Positions 1 through 8,784 are shown, counted from the stretch's first letter. The stretch: DNA of 28,338 nucleotides from JANWHF01 sp036276235 (GCA_036276235.1 DATBDZ010000435.1:1-28338), one strand, 5' to 3'. The notes: generated by a model from the sequence alone, not told the origin. A program made the numbers and translations.

Positions 1-1542
1 CTGCCCTGTCACATTCATGCTCGCGGCGCTCACCAGAGAGCCGACCGATTCCTGCAGCGTGACACTGTCAGGCGCTGTGATCGTGCCGATGCCCAGGGTC
101 GCGCCGGAACCAGTCACCGACACGTCGTTACCCGCACCGCCGGCAACGATGGATGCCGCAGAGCCCGCGATCCCTTCCACCAGGAAGATGCCGCCGTTGG
201 TTGTGGCAGCACTGAAGCTCGGGACCATCAAACCAATCGGGCCGCCCGAAACACCAATCGAGCCGTTGGCTGTCAGCGTGACTGACTGGGCAAGGACGTT
301 GATCGATCCCGCCCGGCCTTCGACGACGCTGCCGCCGGTTGAGGTGATCGTGACCGCGTCGGGTGCGGCGACGGTCGTGCTCACCGCGGCGGCAGTGAAG
401 AGCACAACGGGGCCGGTGGCGGTAACCGAAACGTCGTAGGTTCCCGGGATGCCGTTCACGACGACCTGGTTTTTGTTGTTCAACACGGGAGCGAAGCCGC
501 CCTCCTGTGCCAGGATGGAACTGATGATTATCCCGGGACCGTTGCTGTCAGAAATGTAGACGCCGCCGTCGTTGGTGGTGGCCGTTAGCGCTCCAATCGC
601 AGTCCGAATCGGCAAGGCACTTGTGCCGATCGCGCCATGGGAACCGGTGGTGGTGAACGTGGCGCCGGCGGCCGCGGTAATGTCGGGCCCGGCGTCCGCA
701 CTTTCGGTGATGCTTCCGCCATTGGCAGTTAGCGTCGCGTAGCCCAGGGTAGAGACCTTGCCACTGGCGAACGCGATGGCGGCGCTCGTGCCGTCGTTGG
801 CCGAACCTGTGATGCTGATGTCGGCAGTAGGGGCGCCCGTCGCCTTGACCTGGCCGCCGGCATGGATCTCCACACCGAAGTTGTTGCTGCCGGTATTTCC
901 TCCCGTTCCCTTCAGCACAGCCCCGCCCGTGGTGCTCTGGACCGTGGCGTTGTTGATGTTGATGCCGATGAAGGCGCCGCTCGTGGGCGTCAACTGTTGG
1001 TTTGCCGAGAGCGTGATGCCGCCGCTGTTCGTTGAGATGCTGGAGAGGGGGTTGGCGACAATGAAATCACTCGTCGAAGCGCTCAGGGCACTCGAACCCG
1101 CGAAGCTGGTCGCGCCATTGAAAGCAATGGACCCGGCGGCCGCGTTCGTGAGGGCAACATTGAAACTGCTGGCGTAGGAGTTGATCCCACTGTCGTTAAA
1201 CGTGACCGACGCGCCGCCGCCGACGTCCGTGAGGCCGACTTGGTTGAATGCCGCTTTTTGAACGGTCAGCGTCGCGGTGCCGTTGCCAGTTACATTGGCG
1301 TCGTTTATGCCGCCCCAGGTGCCGGAAGTCAGATTGAACGTGTAGGTGCTGGGGTTGGCAATGATGCCGACGGCATCGTTGGCCGCCAGCGCCAGGTTCA
1401 GCGCCGGGCTGGCATCAGTGAAACTCGCCAGCATCAAGCGCTTTTCCAGTTGATCGATCAGACAGACTCTCCGCGCTGCCGTGCGAACCGCACGCGTCGC
1501 ATCGCGCTTGGAAAACGGGCGGACCAGGGATTGCATTCTCAT
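1..1542 (-). CDS. giant exported beta-helix/adhesin-like protein, 5' part (runs off left edge)
   Basis: An uninterrupted reading frame of 514 codons runs from ATG at 1542 to the window edge and continues beyond it, so only the N-terminal part is seen. The start is supported by a perfect AGGAGG (1548-1553 on the minus strand) five bases upstream. The first 40 residues are basic and end in LEKRLMLA (about residues 33-40), which looks like a variant of the planctomycete LEPRxLL export/surface signal. The rest is Gly/Ala/Thr/Ser/Asn-rich with many short degenerate beta-strand repeats such as TANGGSI and TSTGGSVVEG, as in filamentous-haemagglutinin-like or autotransporter-like beta-helices. No catalytic motif is visible. 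It is divergent from a second giant protein with a related signal. A surface or secreted structural/adhesive role is inferred from composition only. Confidence 0.8.
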   Translation of the reverse strand, partial: MRMQSLVRPFSKRDATRAVRTAARRVCLIDQLEKRLMLASFTDASPALNLALAANDAVGIIANPSTYTFNLTSGTWGGINDANVTGNGTATLTVQKAAFNQVGLTDVGGGASVTFNDSGINSYASSFNVALTNAAAGSIAFNGATSFAGSSALSASTSDFIVANPLSSISTNSGGITLSANQQLTPTSGAFIGININNATVQSTTGGAVLKGTGGNTGSNNFGVEIHAGGQVKATGAPTADISITGSANDGTSAAIAFASGKVSTLGYATLTANGGSITESADAGPDITAAAGATFTTTGSHGAIGTSALPIRTAIGALTATTNDGGVYISDSNGPGIIISSILAQEGGFAPVLNNKNQVVVNGIPGTYDVSVTATGPVVLFTAAAVSTTVAAPDAVTITSTGGSVVEGRAGSINVLAQSVTLTANGSIGVSGGPIGLMVPSFSAATTNGGIFLVEGIAGSAASIVAGGAGNDVSVTGSGATLGIGTITAPDSVTLQESVGSLVSAASMNVTGQ

Positions 1543-1565
1543 AGAAGCCTCCTAAAGCAGTAGAT

Positions 1566-1588
1566 AAAACCGCCCTCGGTAAAGGCGG
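1566..1588 (-). terminator. possible attenuator hairpin in the leader of the left adhesin gene
   Basis: Read on the minus strand, CCGCC (1588-1584) pairs with GGCGG (1574-1570) around a 9-base loop and is followed directly by TTTT. It lies 24-46 bases before the ATG at 1542. The stem is short, so it may be chance. Confidence 0.3.
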
Positions 1589-2070
1589 ACTGATGGTTAA
1601 TAGACAGGGTTGTTTTCAGCATCGAAGATGCAGCGGGATTCACGCACACGCGACTTCCCGTTCCCGGGAAACCGGATTCGGCCTTGGGTCAATCGGGGCG
1701 GATTGCGCAGCCAGAGCGCTCGTCTCCGGCTGCTTGAAAGGCGGAGCCGCTTCATCGAGCCCGACCCACGTGGGACTCGACTAAAAACCTAACATCGCCC
1801 CATGCCGCAAATGCAGGGGACGAAGCCAGATTCCGAATGCACCGGTTGCGCGAACGGAGAAACGGCGCAAGGCCGCCCGTCCCAACCGGGATTCACTCGA
1901 CTAGTCACAACAGGCCGCGCCAGCAACGGTGCGTGAAGGGAATAGAAGTGAAGGACACCGTCAGAGCCAAACAACATCCTAACAACATCGGCGGTGTCTC
2001 ACAGTGATTGCGGCAGGGTAGCCAATTCGCAAAAGAATGCAAGTCAGCTTGGTAATCTGCAATACAAAGG

Positions 2071-2100
2071 TTGACAAACATTCTGATCTTCTGGGAAGAT
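2071..2100 (+). promoter_or_regulatory. possible promoter for the 1625-aa surface protein
   Basis: A perfect TTGACA lies at 2071-2076, and a weak -10-like GAAGAT at 2095-2100 follows after 18 bases. The arrangement would start transcription about 40 bases before GTG 2146. The -10 matches only three of six consensus positions. Confidence 0.25.
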
Positions 2101-2145
2101 ACCTCTGTTCCGATCCAAATCCTAAACCCAATCACGGGGGTAAAC

Positions 2146-5100
2146 GTGAAATCTGCACAGATTCTTGGCTCGGCGGTTGCCGCTACGCTTGCCCGTCTCC
2201 ATCGCCGGTTTAGCAGAACGCATGTGAGACAGCTCGGAAGCGATCATGCGTCCCGGTCGTGGGCGATTGAGTCGCTGGAGTGCCGTACGCTGCTGACGGC
2301 TATACTCGCGCCGCCTGATCCGGTGATTACGGGGGACACGTTCACGACGGCGCTCCCGCCGATGCCGGGGCATTCGTTTTATGTATCGACCTGGAACGCT
2401 CAGGGTGGGCCGGTTTCGCAGCTCGCCAGCCTCTCGGCGATCACGCCCAACACGACCAACGATCTGGTGCTGAACGCGACGCCGACCTCCACCAACTACG
2501 TTGGCGTTGCTCAGGGAGCGGGCGGCATCGGCGCGCCGCTGCTTACCAACGGCTTGACGCAAACACAGGTTGCGCCTGCGCCCAATTTTTCTTCACCCGC
2601 GGTCGGCGATGGGCAATTGAATGATGCTTCAAACAATGCCAATGTGATCGCCGACACTTCCTCGACCTATTTTTTCACCTACCAATTGGGAACGGTCGGC
2701 GGCGCGACCGCCAATCCCAATGGCTATGACCTGAGCGAGATCGACGTGATGGCGGGGCACAACGACGCGCGCACGCAAATCAACCTGGTGGACGTGCTGG
2801 TTGAGCCGGTTGGGTCCAGCACATTTCTGTCATTGAGCGGAAGCGCCGGATTTTCGCTGGTCAGTGCGCCCGACGCCAACGGAGACGGCGGCGTGAGCCC
2901 CGTCCTCTCCGGCTCCAGCCAGATGGCGATCGTCAACGACAGCGGCGGAACGATCGTCCATAACATACAGGCAGTGGAGTTTCTGGTGCTCGATCCGAGC
3001 ACGTGGATTCGCGAGCTGGTGGTGACGGGTACGCCGTCGGTTTCAGCGCCACCGGCCACAGGGCCGACGCAGCCGTCGGGTGTCGCCGCGGGCGCGGGGC
3101 CAAATGGAACGACGGTCACTTGGAATGCCAGCGACAATGCCGCCGGATACACCGTTCTGCGATCGACTACCGGAACAGCCGGAACATTTGCGGTCATCGG
3201 AAGCGTCGTGGGAACCACGAGCTTCATTGACGGCACCGCGCAGCGCGGCACCTCGTACTTTTATCAGGTGACCGCTTCCGGCACGGGCGACTCGATCGCG
3301 AGCGCGACCTCCGCGTCATTTACACCAGTCAACGGACTCACAGCCAATGTATTTACCGGCCAATCGTGGGGCGGAGCGGTCAACTTCTCGGAGTCCATTC
3401 CACAACCGAATTATCAAGGCGGCCCCAATGCGCTGCTTTTCCCGCTCGGGCACGCGCTCAACGCCAATGCATTTTCGGTGATGATCACCGGCAAGATCAC
3501 GACGGATGCCGGCGGTGTCTATACGTTCCAAACCAACACCGACGATGACGGCTATCTGTATATCAACGGCCAGTTGGTCAGTTCTGATCCCGGGAGCCAT
3601 TCGACGCGCCTCGCGACGGCGCTTGTTCCGATCACGCTTGCAGCCTCCACGTCGTACAATCTGATGTTCATCGAAGACAATCGAGGCGTCGGCTGGAGCA
3701 TCCAAGCCAATTGGAAGAAACCGGGGAGCAGCGCCTTCACGCCCATCCCGGCCGATCATCTGACGCCGACCAGCGATGTCGCCACCACTCCGCAAAGCGT
3801 GTCGGCAACCATCGGCGCCAACAAGGTTCCGCAGGTGAGCTGGACGACGGTCAACGATTTTAATTCTTACCAATATGTGGTTCAGCGCGCGACGGTGAAT
3901 TCGGGCACGGGGCTTCCCGGTACGTTTTCGACGATCGCCACGCTTTTCTCGGGTCCTCTGACGCTGGGGGCGGCCGGGCCGGCAACCTGGGGACCGCATA
4001 CTTATCTCGACACCGCCGCGCCTCAGGCCACCACCTTCGACTACAAAGTCGGCGTGGTCCCAATTCCCGGCGCGGCCATTTCCTTGAGCAGCCAATCCTC
4101 ACCAGTGACGACGCCCGGTCACTCGCTGTCGGTGAGCGTTTCGGGCGATGGTCAATCTCTCAATGTCGTGCTCGATCGCGCCGGCGAAGTCGCGACGCTT
4201 TCCGTCACTGGAACTCAGGTGAATGTGAACGATCAGACCGGCACATCTGTTTTTAATTCCACGCTTCCCGGCACCGTCAAGAATTTGAACGTCACCGGGA
4301 TCGGCTCGGCGCTGCCCAACACACTTACAATCAACAACGCTCTGAGCATTTTTTCCGGGACGATCTCGGTGAACTCCGTTTCGGATGTGACGATCAACGG
4401 GGCCGTCACAACCGGTTCGGTCGACATCAACGCGAGCAATAACATCAATATCAATTCGACCATCACCGCGAGCGGGACGGTCAACCTTGATGCCGACAGC
4501 GATAACAGTTCTTCTGGCACGATGACCGTCGGATCGACCGCGGCGATCAACACTAACGGCCATCTCTTCAGCGCGCACGGTGCGCGCATCGCAATCAGCT
4601 CGTTCATCACCACCGGCGCGGCGGGGGCGCTCTATTCCTTCTCCCCGCTCTGGTCCGCCACCAATGTGCTGAGCGAGACAGTCACCTCCGGCACACTGAC
4701 CATCCAATTCGCGTCCGGAATTGGAACGGGGTCGGTGGCCTGGAGCGGCCCTTCCAATTCGGGATTGACCGGCACCGTCTTCTTCAATTTGCCCGGCGTG
4801 GATTTCTCGACGTCGGGCCTCACGTTCACCTCGGGCAACGCCAACCTGCAGGTTTTGGCGCGAACGATTGATGTCACCGGAGCCACCAACATCGGTGCTG
4901 GATCGGTTACGTTCGCTGGGCGCAGCATAGTTGAAGGTTCGTTGACGGCAGGCGCGATTCAGTTTGCGCAGCCGGCCGGCGCGCAGACGCCGCAGGTGTT
5001 TACGACCCCGCCCGCCACGGCCCCCATGACGATCAACGCATCGGTCACGTGCAATGGCCCGCTGACGCTCGGCGGCGCGATGGTCATCAATTCTCCGGGA

Positions 5101-7023
5101 GTCGTTACGCTGTCGGGAGATCTGTCGCTCGCCGGCAACTCCATCACGCTCAACGGCGGAACGATTCACTTCCTCGGCTCGCATTCGATCGCGGGGCCAG
5201 GTTCGATCCTCTTCGCCAGCAACCTGGCCGATACGATCGACATCAAGGGAAGTGGAAATACGCCGGCAACGCTCACGGTCGGCAGCGATGTGACGATCAT
5301 GGCGCCAGCCGGCTCGCTTGCCACCGGTCTCATTGATCGGGCGGATTTCCTGACGGACACGATCGTTAACCAGGGAACGATCGAGGCAAATCAGCCTGGC
5401 TTTTCGCTGCATGTATCGTTTGCGCAAATACCGGCCTCCGGCGGGCTGTTTGCGTCAACCAACGGCAGCTCGCTGGCGATCGATTCGCCCAGCGGCAATC
5501 TGGGTTCGGGGTATTCGGTCACGGGGACTGGAAGCTCGCTCTCGATTACGGGCGGCTACACGATCGATCAGCCGCTTAGCGCAGGCCCTGGCTCAACTCT
5601 TACGCTCGAAGGATTCTGGACGAACACTTCGACGGTGTCGGCAAACGATGCAACGCTCGTCCTGGAAACGGATTCGTCAACCTGGGTGAATAACGGCACG
5701 ATTACCGCGACCGATTCCACCCTGATGATCGGCGGCGACGAACCAACGGCGGCCGTTCAATCGCTGGATGTTCACAACTGCATTTTGAATCTCACTGGCA
5801 CGGTGGAAAACCTCAGCGGCGCAACGTTCACATTAAACGGCTTGAACTGGAATCTGCTCGGCGGGGAAATCCGCGGCGACACAGTCACCGGGCCGGGGAG
5901 CCTGACCATTCCAGATGGACAATCCGGCGGATTGGATGGGGTGGTCCTATCCAACGCGACGCTGAACATCGGCGAAAACAGCACGATAAATCTGCTCTCG
6001 GCCGTTCAATTTGCCGCCGGCGCGTCGGTCATCGCGGCGGCCGACACCACCTGGAATCTCACCGGAAATGAATCGATCAATGTCGGGCCGGGCCAGACAA
6101 TGACCATCAACGCCTTGCAGTTTGCGCCCGACACGAATCTTCAACTCGTCAATAACGGCGGCACCGCGATCATCAATCCCGGCGTGCGAAGCTTCACGGT
6201 TTCCGTCAGCGGGAACGGCAGCACATCGCTGAACATGGGAAGCGGAGCGGTCGATCTCATCGTTGCCGCCGGGTGCAACGCCACCGTTAATTTTGGCGCA
6301 TCCAACGCCGATCTCACGATCGATGGCGCCGGCAACACGCTTCTGGTGCTGGGCACCGGCAACCCGAACATTGTATTCGCCAACGCGCATACTGGCGGGA
6401 CCGGATCGATCGCCGGTGTTGTGTTCAACGACGCCGACGACAACGGCCATCGCGGCGCGGGCGAACTTGGCCTGGCCGGCCGGAAACTCTTCATCGACCT
6501 GAATCACAACGGCCGCCTGGACACGAACGAGCCAACGACCGTCGCTGCCGCTGATGGCTCATATCATTTCACCGGCCTGGCCGCCGGAAATTATCTGGTG
6601 CGCGAGACGATGGTCGCCGGCTGGCGGCCGACCACCGCGGCGTCGCTGCACATCTCGCTCTCCAATGGACAGGCGGCAACCGGCAAAAACTTCGGCCAGA
6701 CCAGCACCGCAAGAATCTCCGGCCTGGTCTTCGACGACAAAAACGCCAACCACCAACGAAACGCCGGCGAAGAGCCGCTGGCCGGCCGCATCGTCTACAT
6801 CGACACCAACCACAACGGCAAACTCGACGCCGGCGAACGCCACACGCTCACCGGCGCGGATGGACGATTCGTCTTCGACGGACTCGCCGCCGGCGCTTAT
6901 GTAATTCGCGAGATCGCCCCCAGCGGGTGGACCAATATCGCGCTGGAGAATAGCGCGATCGTCCAACTCAAAACGGCGGAGGTTGTTTCGAATATCAGAT
7001 TGGCCCAGCGGCGGGTGAAGTAG
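2146..7023 (+). CDS. giant multidomain surface protein (LEPRxLL-like signal, FN3, PA14, beta-helix, two SdrD-B domains)
   Basis: A 1625-residue protein. I chose GTG 2146 because GGGGG lies five bases upstream and because it puts the basic export signal near the N-terminus. The in-frame TTG at 2071 coincides with a TTGACA and lacks a Shine-Dalgarno site. Residues 42-52 read ESLECRTLLTA, a variant of the planctomycete LEPRxLL signal. A fibronectin type III-like domain follows (about 310-397). Next is a PA14 domain (about 398-541; DDDGYLYINGQ and later W/P landmarks), a carbohydrate- or ligand-binding fold in many families. A second FN3-like segment spans about 545-654. A long Ser/Thr/Asn/Gly-rich beta-helix stretch covers 655-1415. 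Two SdrD B-like beta-sandwich repeats (about 1419-1519 and 1522-1625) carry calcium-loop-like DLNHNGRLD and DTNHNGKLD. No C-terminal anchor or sorting motif is visible. A role in surface attachment or glycan binding is inferred. Confidence 0.85.
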   Translation: MKSAQILGSAVAATLARLHRRFSRTHVRQLGSDHASRSWAIESLECRTLLTAILAPPDPVITGDTFTTALPPMPGHSFYVSTWNAQGGPVSQLASLSAITPNTTNDLVLNATPTSTNYVGVAQGAGGIGAPLLTNGLTQTQVAPAPNFSSPAVGDGQLNDASNNANVIADTSSTYFFTYQLGTVGGATANPNGYDLSEIDVMAGHNDARTQINLVDVLVEPVGSSTFLSLSGSAGFSLVSAPDANGDGGVSPVLSGSSQMAIVNDSGGTIVHNIQAVEFLVLDPSTWIRELVVTGTPSVSAPPATGPTQPSGVAAGAGPNGTTVTWNASDNAAGYTVLRSTTGTAGTFAVIGSVVGTTSFIDGTAQRGTSYFYQVTASGTGDSIASATSASFTPVNGLTANVFTGQSWGGAVNFSESIPQPNYQGGPNALLFPLGHALNANAFSVMITGKITTDAGGVYTFQTNTDDDGYLYINGQLVSSDPGSHSTRLATALVPITLAASTSYNLMFIEDNRGVGWSIQANWKKPGSSAFTPIPADHLTPTSDVATTPQSVSATIGANKVPQVSWTTVNDFNSYQYVVQRATVNSGTGLPGTFSTIATLFSGPLTLGAAGPATWGPHTYLDTAAPQATTFDYKVGVVPIPGAAISLSSQSSPVTTPGHSLSVSVSGDGQSLNVVLDRAGEVATLSVTGTQVNVNDQTGTSVFNSTLPGTVKNLNVTGIGSALPNTLTINNALSIFSGTISVNSVSDVTINGAVTTGSVDINASNNININSTITASGTVNLDADSDNSSSGTMTVGSTAAINTNGHLFSAHGARIAISSFITTGAAGALYSFSPLWSATNVLSETVTSGTLTIQFASGIGTGSVAWSGPSNSGLTGTVFFNLPGVDFSTSGLTFTSGNANLQVLARTIDVTGATNIGAGSVTFAGRSIVEGSLTAGAIQFAQPAGAQTPQVFTTPPATAPMTINASVTCNGPLTLGGAMVINSPGVVTLSGDLSLAGNSITLNGGTIHFLGSHSIAGPGSILFASNLADTIDIKGSGNTPATLTVGSDVTIMAPAGSLATGLIDRADFLTDTIVNQGTIEANQPGFSLHVSFAQIPASGGLFASTNGSSLAIDSPSGNLGSGYSVTGTGSSLSITGGYTIDQPLSAGPGSTLTLEGFWTNTSTVSANDATLVLETDSSTWVNNGTITATDSTLMIGGDEPTAAVQSLDVHNCILNLTGTVENLSGATFTLNGLNWNLLGGEIRGDTVTGPGSLTIPDGQSGGLDGVVLSNATLNIGENSTINLLSAVQFAAGASVIAAADTTWNLTGNESINVGPGQTMTINALQFAPDTNLQLVNNGGTAIINPGVRSFTVSVSGNGSTSLNMGSGAVDLIVAAGCNATVNFGASNADLTIDGAGNTLLVLGTGNPNIVFANAHTGGTGSIAGVVFNDADDNGHRGAGELGLAGRKLFIDLNHNGRLDTNEPTTVAAADGSYHFTGLAAGNYLVRETMVAGWRPTTAASLHISLSNGQAATGKNFGQTSTARISGLVFDDKNANHQRNAGEEPLAGRIVYIDTNHNGKLDAGERHTLTGADGRFVFDGLAAGAYVIREIAPSGWTNIALENSAIVQLKTAEVVSNIRLAQRRVK

Positions 7024-7056
7024 CGGCTGAGCAGAGAAAATGATTTCAGTTATTGA

Positions 7057-7191
7057 GCCACCGAAGATGCAAAGATCTTCTATGACATCACGAACCAAAC
7101 CGTCGAGGTCCTTGCGATCGTCACCAAAGCCCAAGCGGCAATCTGGCTCGCCAAACACGGAACGCCCGAGCCGGAGAGTGGCGCTGGCTGA
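7057..7191 (+). pseudogene. C-terminal relic of a RelE/ParE-family toxin
   Basis: The frame between the in-frame stop TGA 7054-7056 and the stop at 7189-7191 encodes about 44 residues including KIFYDI, EVLAIVTKAQ and WLAKHG. This is the typical C-terminal strand and helix of RelE-like toxins whose gene precedes a Phd-type antitoxin. The N-terminal half, with the catalytic surface, is absent: the preserved part starts only 34 bases after the stop of the giant surface gene. The frame overlaps the antitoxin start by 14 bases, as in intact toxin-first modules. It is therefore read as a deletion remnant and not as a small gene. Family assignment is from motif memory. Confidence 0.65.
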
Positions 7192-7414
7192 AGTTAAAGA
7201 CGACCTCTCGCGATTTCTACATCTGGCGGAATCCGAGGAGATCATCATCACGCGGCACGGTAAACCGGCCGGCGTCCTGATCGGCTTTGAGAGCGACGAG
7301 GATTGGTTTGATTATCGCTTGGAGCATCATCCCGAATTCCTGAGGCGCGTGGCCGAAGCGCGGCGCGATATCAAGAACGGTCGCGGCGTTCGGGTCGAAG
7401 ACCTTCCTGCATAA
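7178..7414 (+). CDS. orphan Phd/YefM-family antitoxin
   Basis: A 78-residue protein beginning VALAEVKDDLSRFL, followed by EEIIITRHGKPAGVLIGF, the hallmark of Phd/YefM antitoxins: an N-terminal DNA-binding and dimerisation fold. The C-terminal WFDYRLEHHPEFLRRVAEAR segment is the usual toxin-wrapping tail of this subfamily. GTG 7178 is chosen because family members start at this point; the upstream in-frame ATG at 7040 would add residues read out of frame through the toxin relic. The site GGAG at 7173-7176 sits very close to the GTG, so translation was probably coupled to the toxin gene it overlaps. With the toxin truncated, it may survive as a DNA-binding repressor, as an antidote to a related toxin elsewhere, or be decaying. 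Confidence 0.8.
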   Translation: MALAEVKDDLSRFLHLAESEEIIITRHGKPAGVLIGFESDEDWFDYRLEHHPEFLRRVAEARRDIKNGRGVRVEDLPA

Positions 7415-7471
7415 TTGCGCGTCGCGATCCATTGGAACGTTCAGGCGCTCCAGGGTTTTTCGCGCGCTCGA

Positions 7472-8350
7472 TCACGGCCTGGTGATGGACCCCATTCGCT
7501 CAATTTCTAGAAGCAACGCACTGTGATCCAGCTCGCCGCCGCCGTTTGAACGCAGGCCGTAAAACAGATCTTTCACTTTTCCCAGCAGCGGCAAATTTAC
7601 GCCCGCCGAGTTGGCGAATGCCTGGGCGGCGTCCAGATCCTTGATTTGATTGTGGACGGTGCCGCCGGGTTTGAAGTTGCGGTCGATCATGCGCTGGCCG
7701 TGCTCGGCGAGGATGCGGCTTTCGGCGAATCCGCCGCGCAGGGCTTCGCGGACCGCCGCCGGATCGGCGCCGCCTTTTTGCGCGAGTGTGAGCGCCTCGG
7801 CAACCGCGCCGATCGTCACCGCGACGATGAGCTGATTCGCCAGCTTGCAAAGCTGACCGGAGCCGGTCGGCCCGACGCGGCGGGCATTGCCCATCGGCGC
7901 GAAGACGGGGGCGAGCCGCGCGATGACGTCGGCATCGCCGCCGGCCATGATCGCCAGCGTGCCGGCGGCCGCCCCGCGCGTGCCGCCCGATACGGGTGCA
8001 TCGACGTAATCGATCCCGCGCGCAGCAAGCCGCGCCGCATGATCGCGCGACACGGGCGGCGAAGTAGAGGTCATGTCGATGACGGTTGAGCTGCGCGCCA
8101 TGGCATCGATCGCCCCTGATGAAAACAAAACTGTCTCCACAGCGGCGGCGTTGGTCACCATTGTGATCACAACTTTCGCCTCCCTGACGGCATCCGCCGG
8201 AGATTCCGCCCAGCGCGCGCCGCCGCTCAGCAGCGGCGCGGCCTTGTCGCGCGTGCGATTCCAAACCGTAAGCGGAAACCCCGCGGCCAAAAGCCGCTGA
8301 GCCATTGGCGCGCCCATGAGACCTGTGCCGATAAAAGCGGTAGCCTGCAT
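7472..8350 (-). CDS. NAD(P)-dependent beta-hydroxyacid dehydrogenase (3-hydroxyisobutyrate/L-threonate dehydrogenase family)
   Basis: 292 residues, the normal length for this cytosolic family. The N-terminal Rossmann motif FIGTGLMGAPMA has the GxGxxG glycines at 8, 10 and 13. The substrate loop DAPVSGGTRGA begins at residue 117. The catalytic-site motif GxGxxxKxxNQ gives Lys169 (GSGQLCKLANQ), and QIKDLDAA near 235-242 supplies a second conserved lysine. Family members oxidise small beta-hydroxy acids or reduce the semialdehydes; the exact substrate cannot be read from sequence. The same family includes L-threonate dehydrogenase (LtnD), which is notable because a DenD-like D-erythronate dehydrogenase gene lies just upstream on the same strand. 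There is no Shine-Dalgarno site; a CATAAT hexamer sits nine bases before the ATG. Confidence 0.9.
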   Translation of the reverse strand: MQATAFIGTGLMGAPMAQRLLAAGFPLTVWNRTRDKAAPLLSGGARWAESPADAVREAKVVITMVTNAAAVETVLFSSGAIDAMARSSTVIDMTSTSPPVSRDHAARLAARGIDYVDAPVSGGTRGAAAGTLAIMAGGDADVIARLAPVFAPMGNARRVGPTGSGQLCKLANQLIVAVTIGAVAEALTLAQKGGADPAAVREALRGGFAESRILAEHGQRMIDRNFKPGGTVHNQIKDLDAAQAFANSAGVNLPLLGKVKDLFYGLRSNGGGELDHSALLLEIERMGSITRP

Positions 8351-8359
8351 AATTTGGCC

Positions 8360-8365
8360 ATTATG
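8360..8365 (-). promoter_or_regulatory. -10-like CATAAT before the dehydrogenase gene
   Basis: On the minus strand CATAAT (five of six to TATAAT) ends nine bases before the ATG at 8350. This would give a leaderless or nearly leaderless transcript. No convincing -35 box is visible. Confidence 0.3.
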
Positions 8366-8386
8366 TACCGTTCAACAACTGAAGGA

Positions 8387-8434
8387 AATATCTGGCGATA
8401 TTGCGTGCTTTGTACCAAGGATTAGGATAGTATC
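8387..8434. promoter_or_regulatory. candidate higBA operator/promoter with paired GATA/TATC half-sites
   Basis: In the 86-base divergent gap, AATATC-N4-GATATT (8387-8402) is a perfect 6-bp inverted repeat, and GATA-G-TATC (8426-8434) is a second palindrome just before the higB start. A possible promoter overlaps both: TTGCGT (8401-8406), 16 bases, TAGGAT (8423-8428). Autorepression by the HigA-like protein is the usual logic for such modules. The site assignment is inference. Confidence 0.4.
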
Positions 8435-8436
8435 TA

Positions 8437-8784
8437 ATGCGGCTTACACTGATTCAGTTCGCGCCCTTTGTGGCCGCTTGGCGACGTTTGAGTTTGACGG
8501 ATACGGATCTGGCGGCGTTGGAAGCGCAGATCATGGAATCGCCTGATGCCGGCAAGGTTATGTCTGGAACGGGCGGAGTACGAAAGATTCGCTTCGCGCC
8601 TCCGTCCTGGCGGCGCGGCAAAAGCGGCGCGAGCCGTGTCTGCTATGTATACTTTTCTTCCGTCGCGCAATGTTATTTGCTGACGATCTTCACAAAGGCG
8701 CAAAAAGCGAACCTCTCCGCTGCCGACAAGGCGGCTATAAAGAACCTGGTGGTTCAGGCAAGATTTGCCGCGGAACAAGGATGA
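8437..8784 (+). CDS. higB: HigB/RelE-like toxin of a type II toxin-antitoxin pair
   Basis: A 115-residue basic protein with VMSGTGGVRKIRFAPPSWRR, then RVCYVYF and YLLTIFTKAQKANLS, a pattern typical of the HigB-2/RelE-like toxin family (ribosome-associated mRNA interferases). The C-terminal helix AADKAAIKNLV is also typical. Its TGA overlaps the ATG of the downstream HTH protein by four bases (8781-8784), the classic toxin-first higBA arrangement with translational coupling. No Shine-Dalgarno site is visible before the ATG; a TAGGAT hexamer lies eight bases upstream. It appears full length and in frame, so the module is probably functional. Confidence 0.8.
   Translation: MRLTLIQFAPFVAAWRRLSLTDTDLAALEAQIMESPDAGKVMSGTGGVRKIRFAPPSWRRGKSGASRVCYVYFSSVAQCYLLTIFTKAQKANLSAADKAAIKNLVVQARFAAEQG

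Larger units (their letters stand above)
1543..2145. other. 600-base divergent intergenic spacer
   Basis: This gap separates the divergent starts of two giant surface proteins and should hold promoters for both. Short frames inside it have no coding character. I see the hairpin at 1570-1588, a palindromic CCCACGTGGG near 1765, and the partly repeated string ACTCGACTA (near 1776 and 1896). I could not match the region to a known riboswitch or RNA. Confidence 0.6.

Noticed and set aside
2071..2145. TTG start at 2071 for the giant surface protein
   Set aside because: It coincides with a TTGACA promoter-like hexamer and has no suitably spaced Shine-Dalgarno; GTG 2146 has one.
1543..2145. Cyclic-di-GMP or other riboswitch in the divergent spacer
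   Set aside because: Some stems are present, but no conserved aptamer core could be matched on either strand.
4099..5427. Long open frame of 442 codons on the minus strand inside the giant surface gene
   Set aside because: Arg/Asp-rich mirror frame of a high-GC coding region; no motif or start context, and the plus-strand protein has clear domains.
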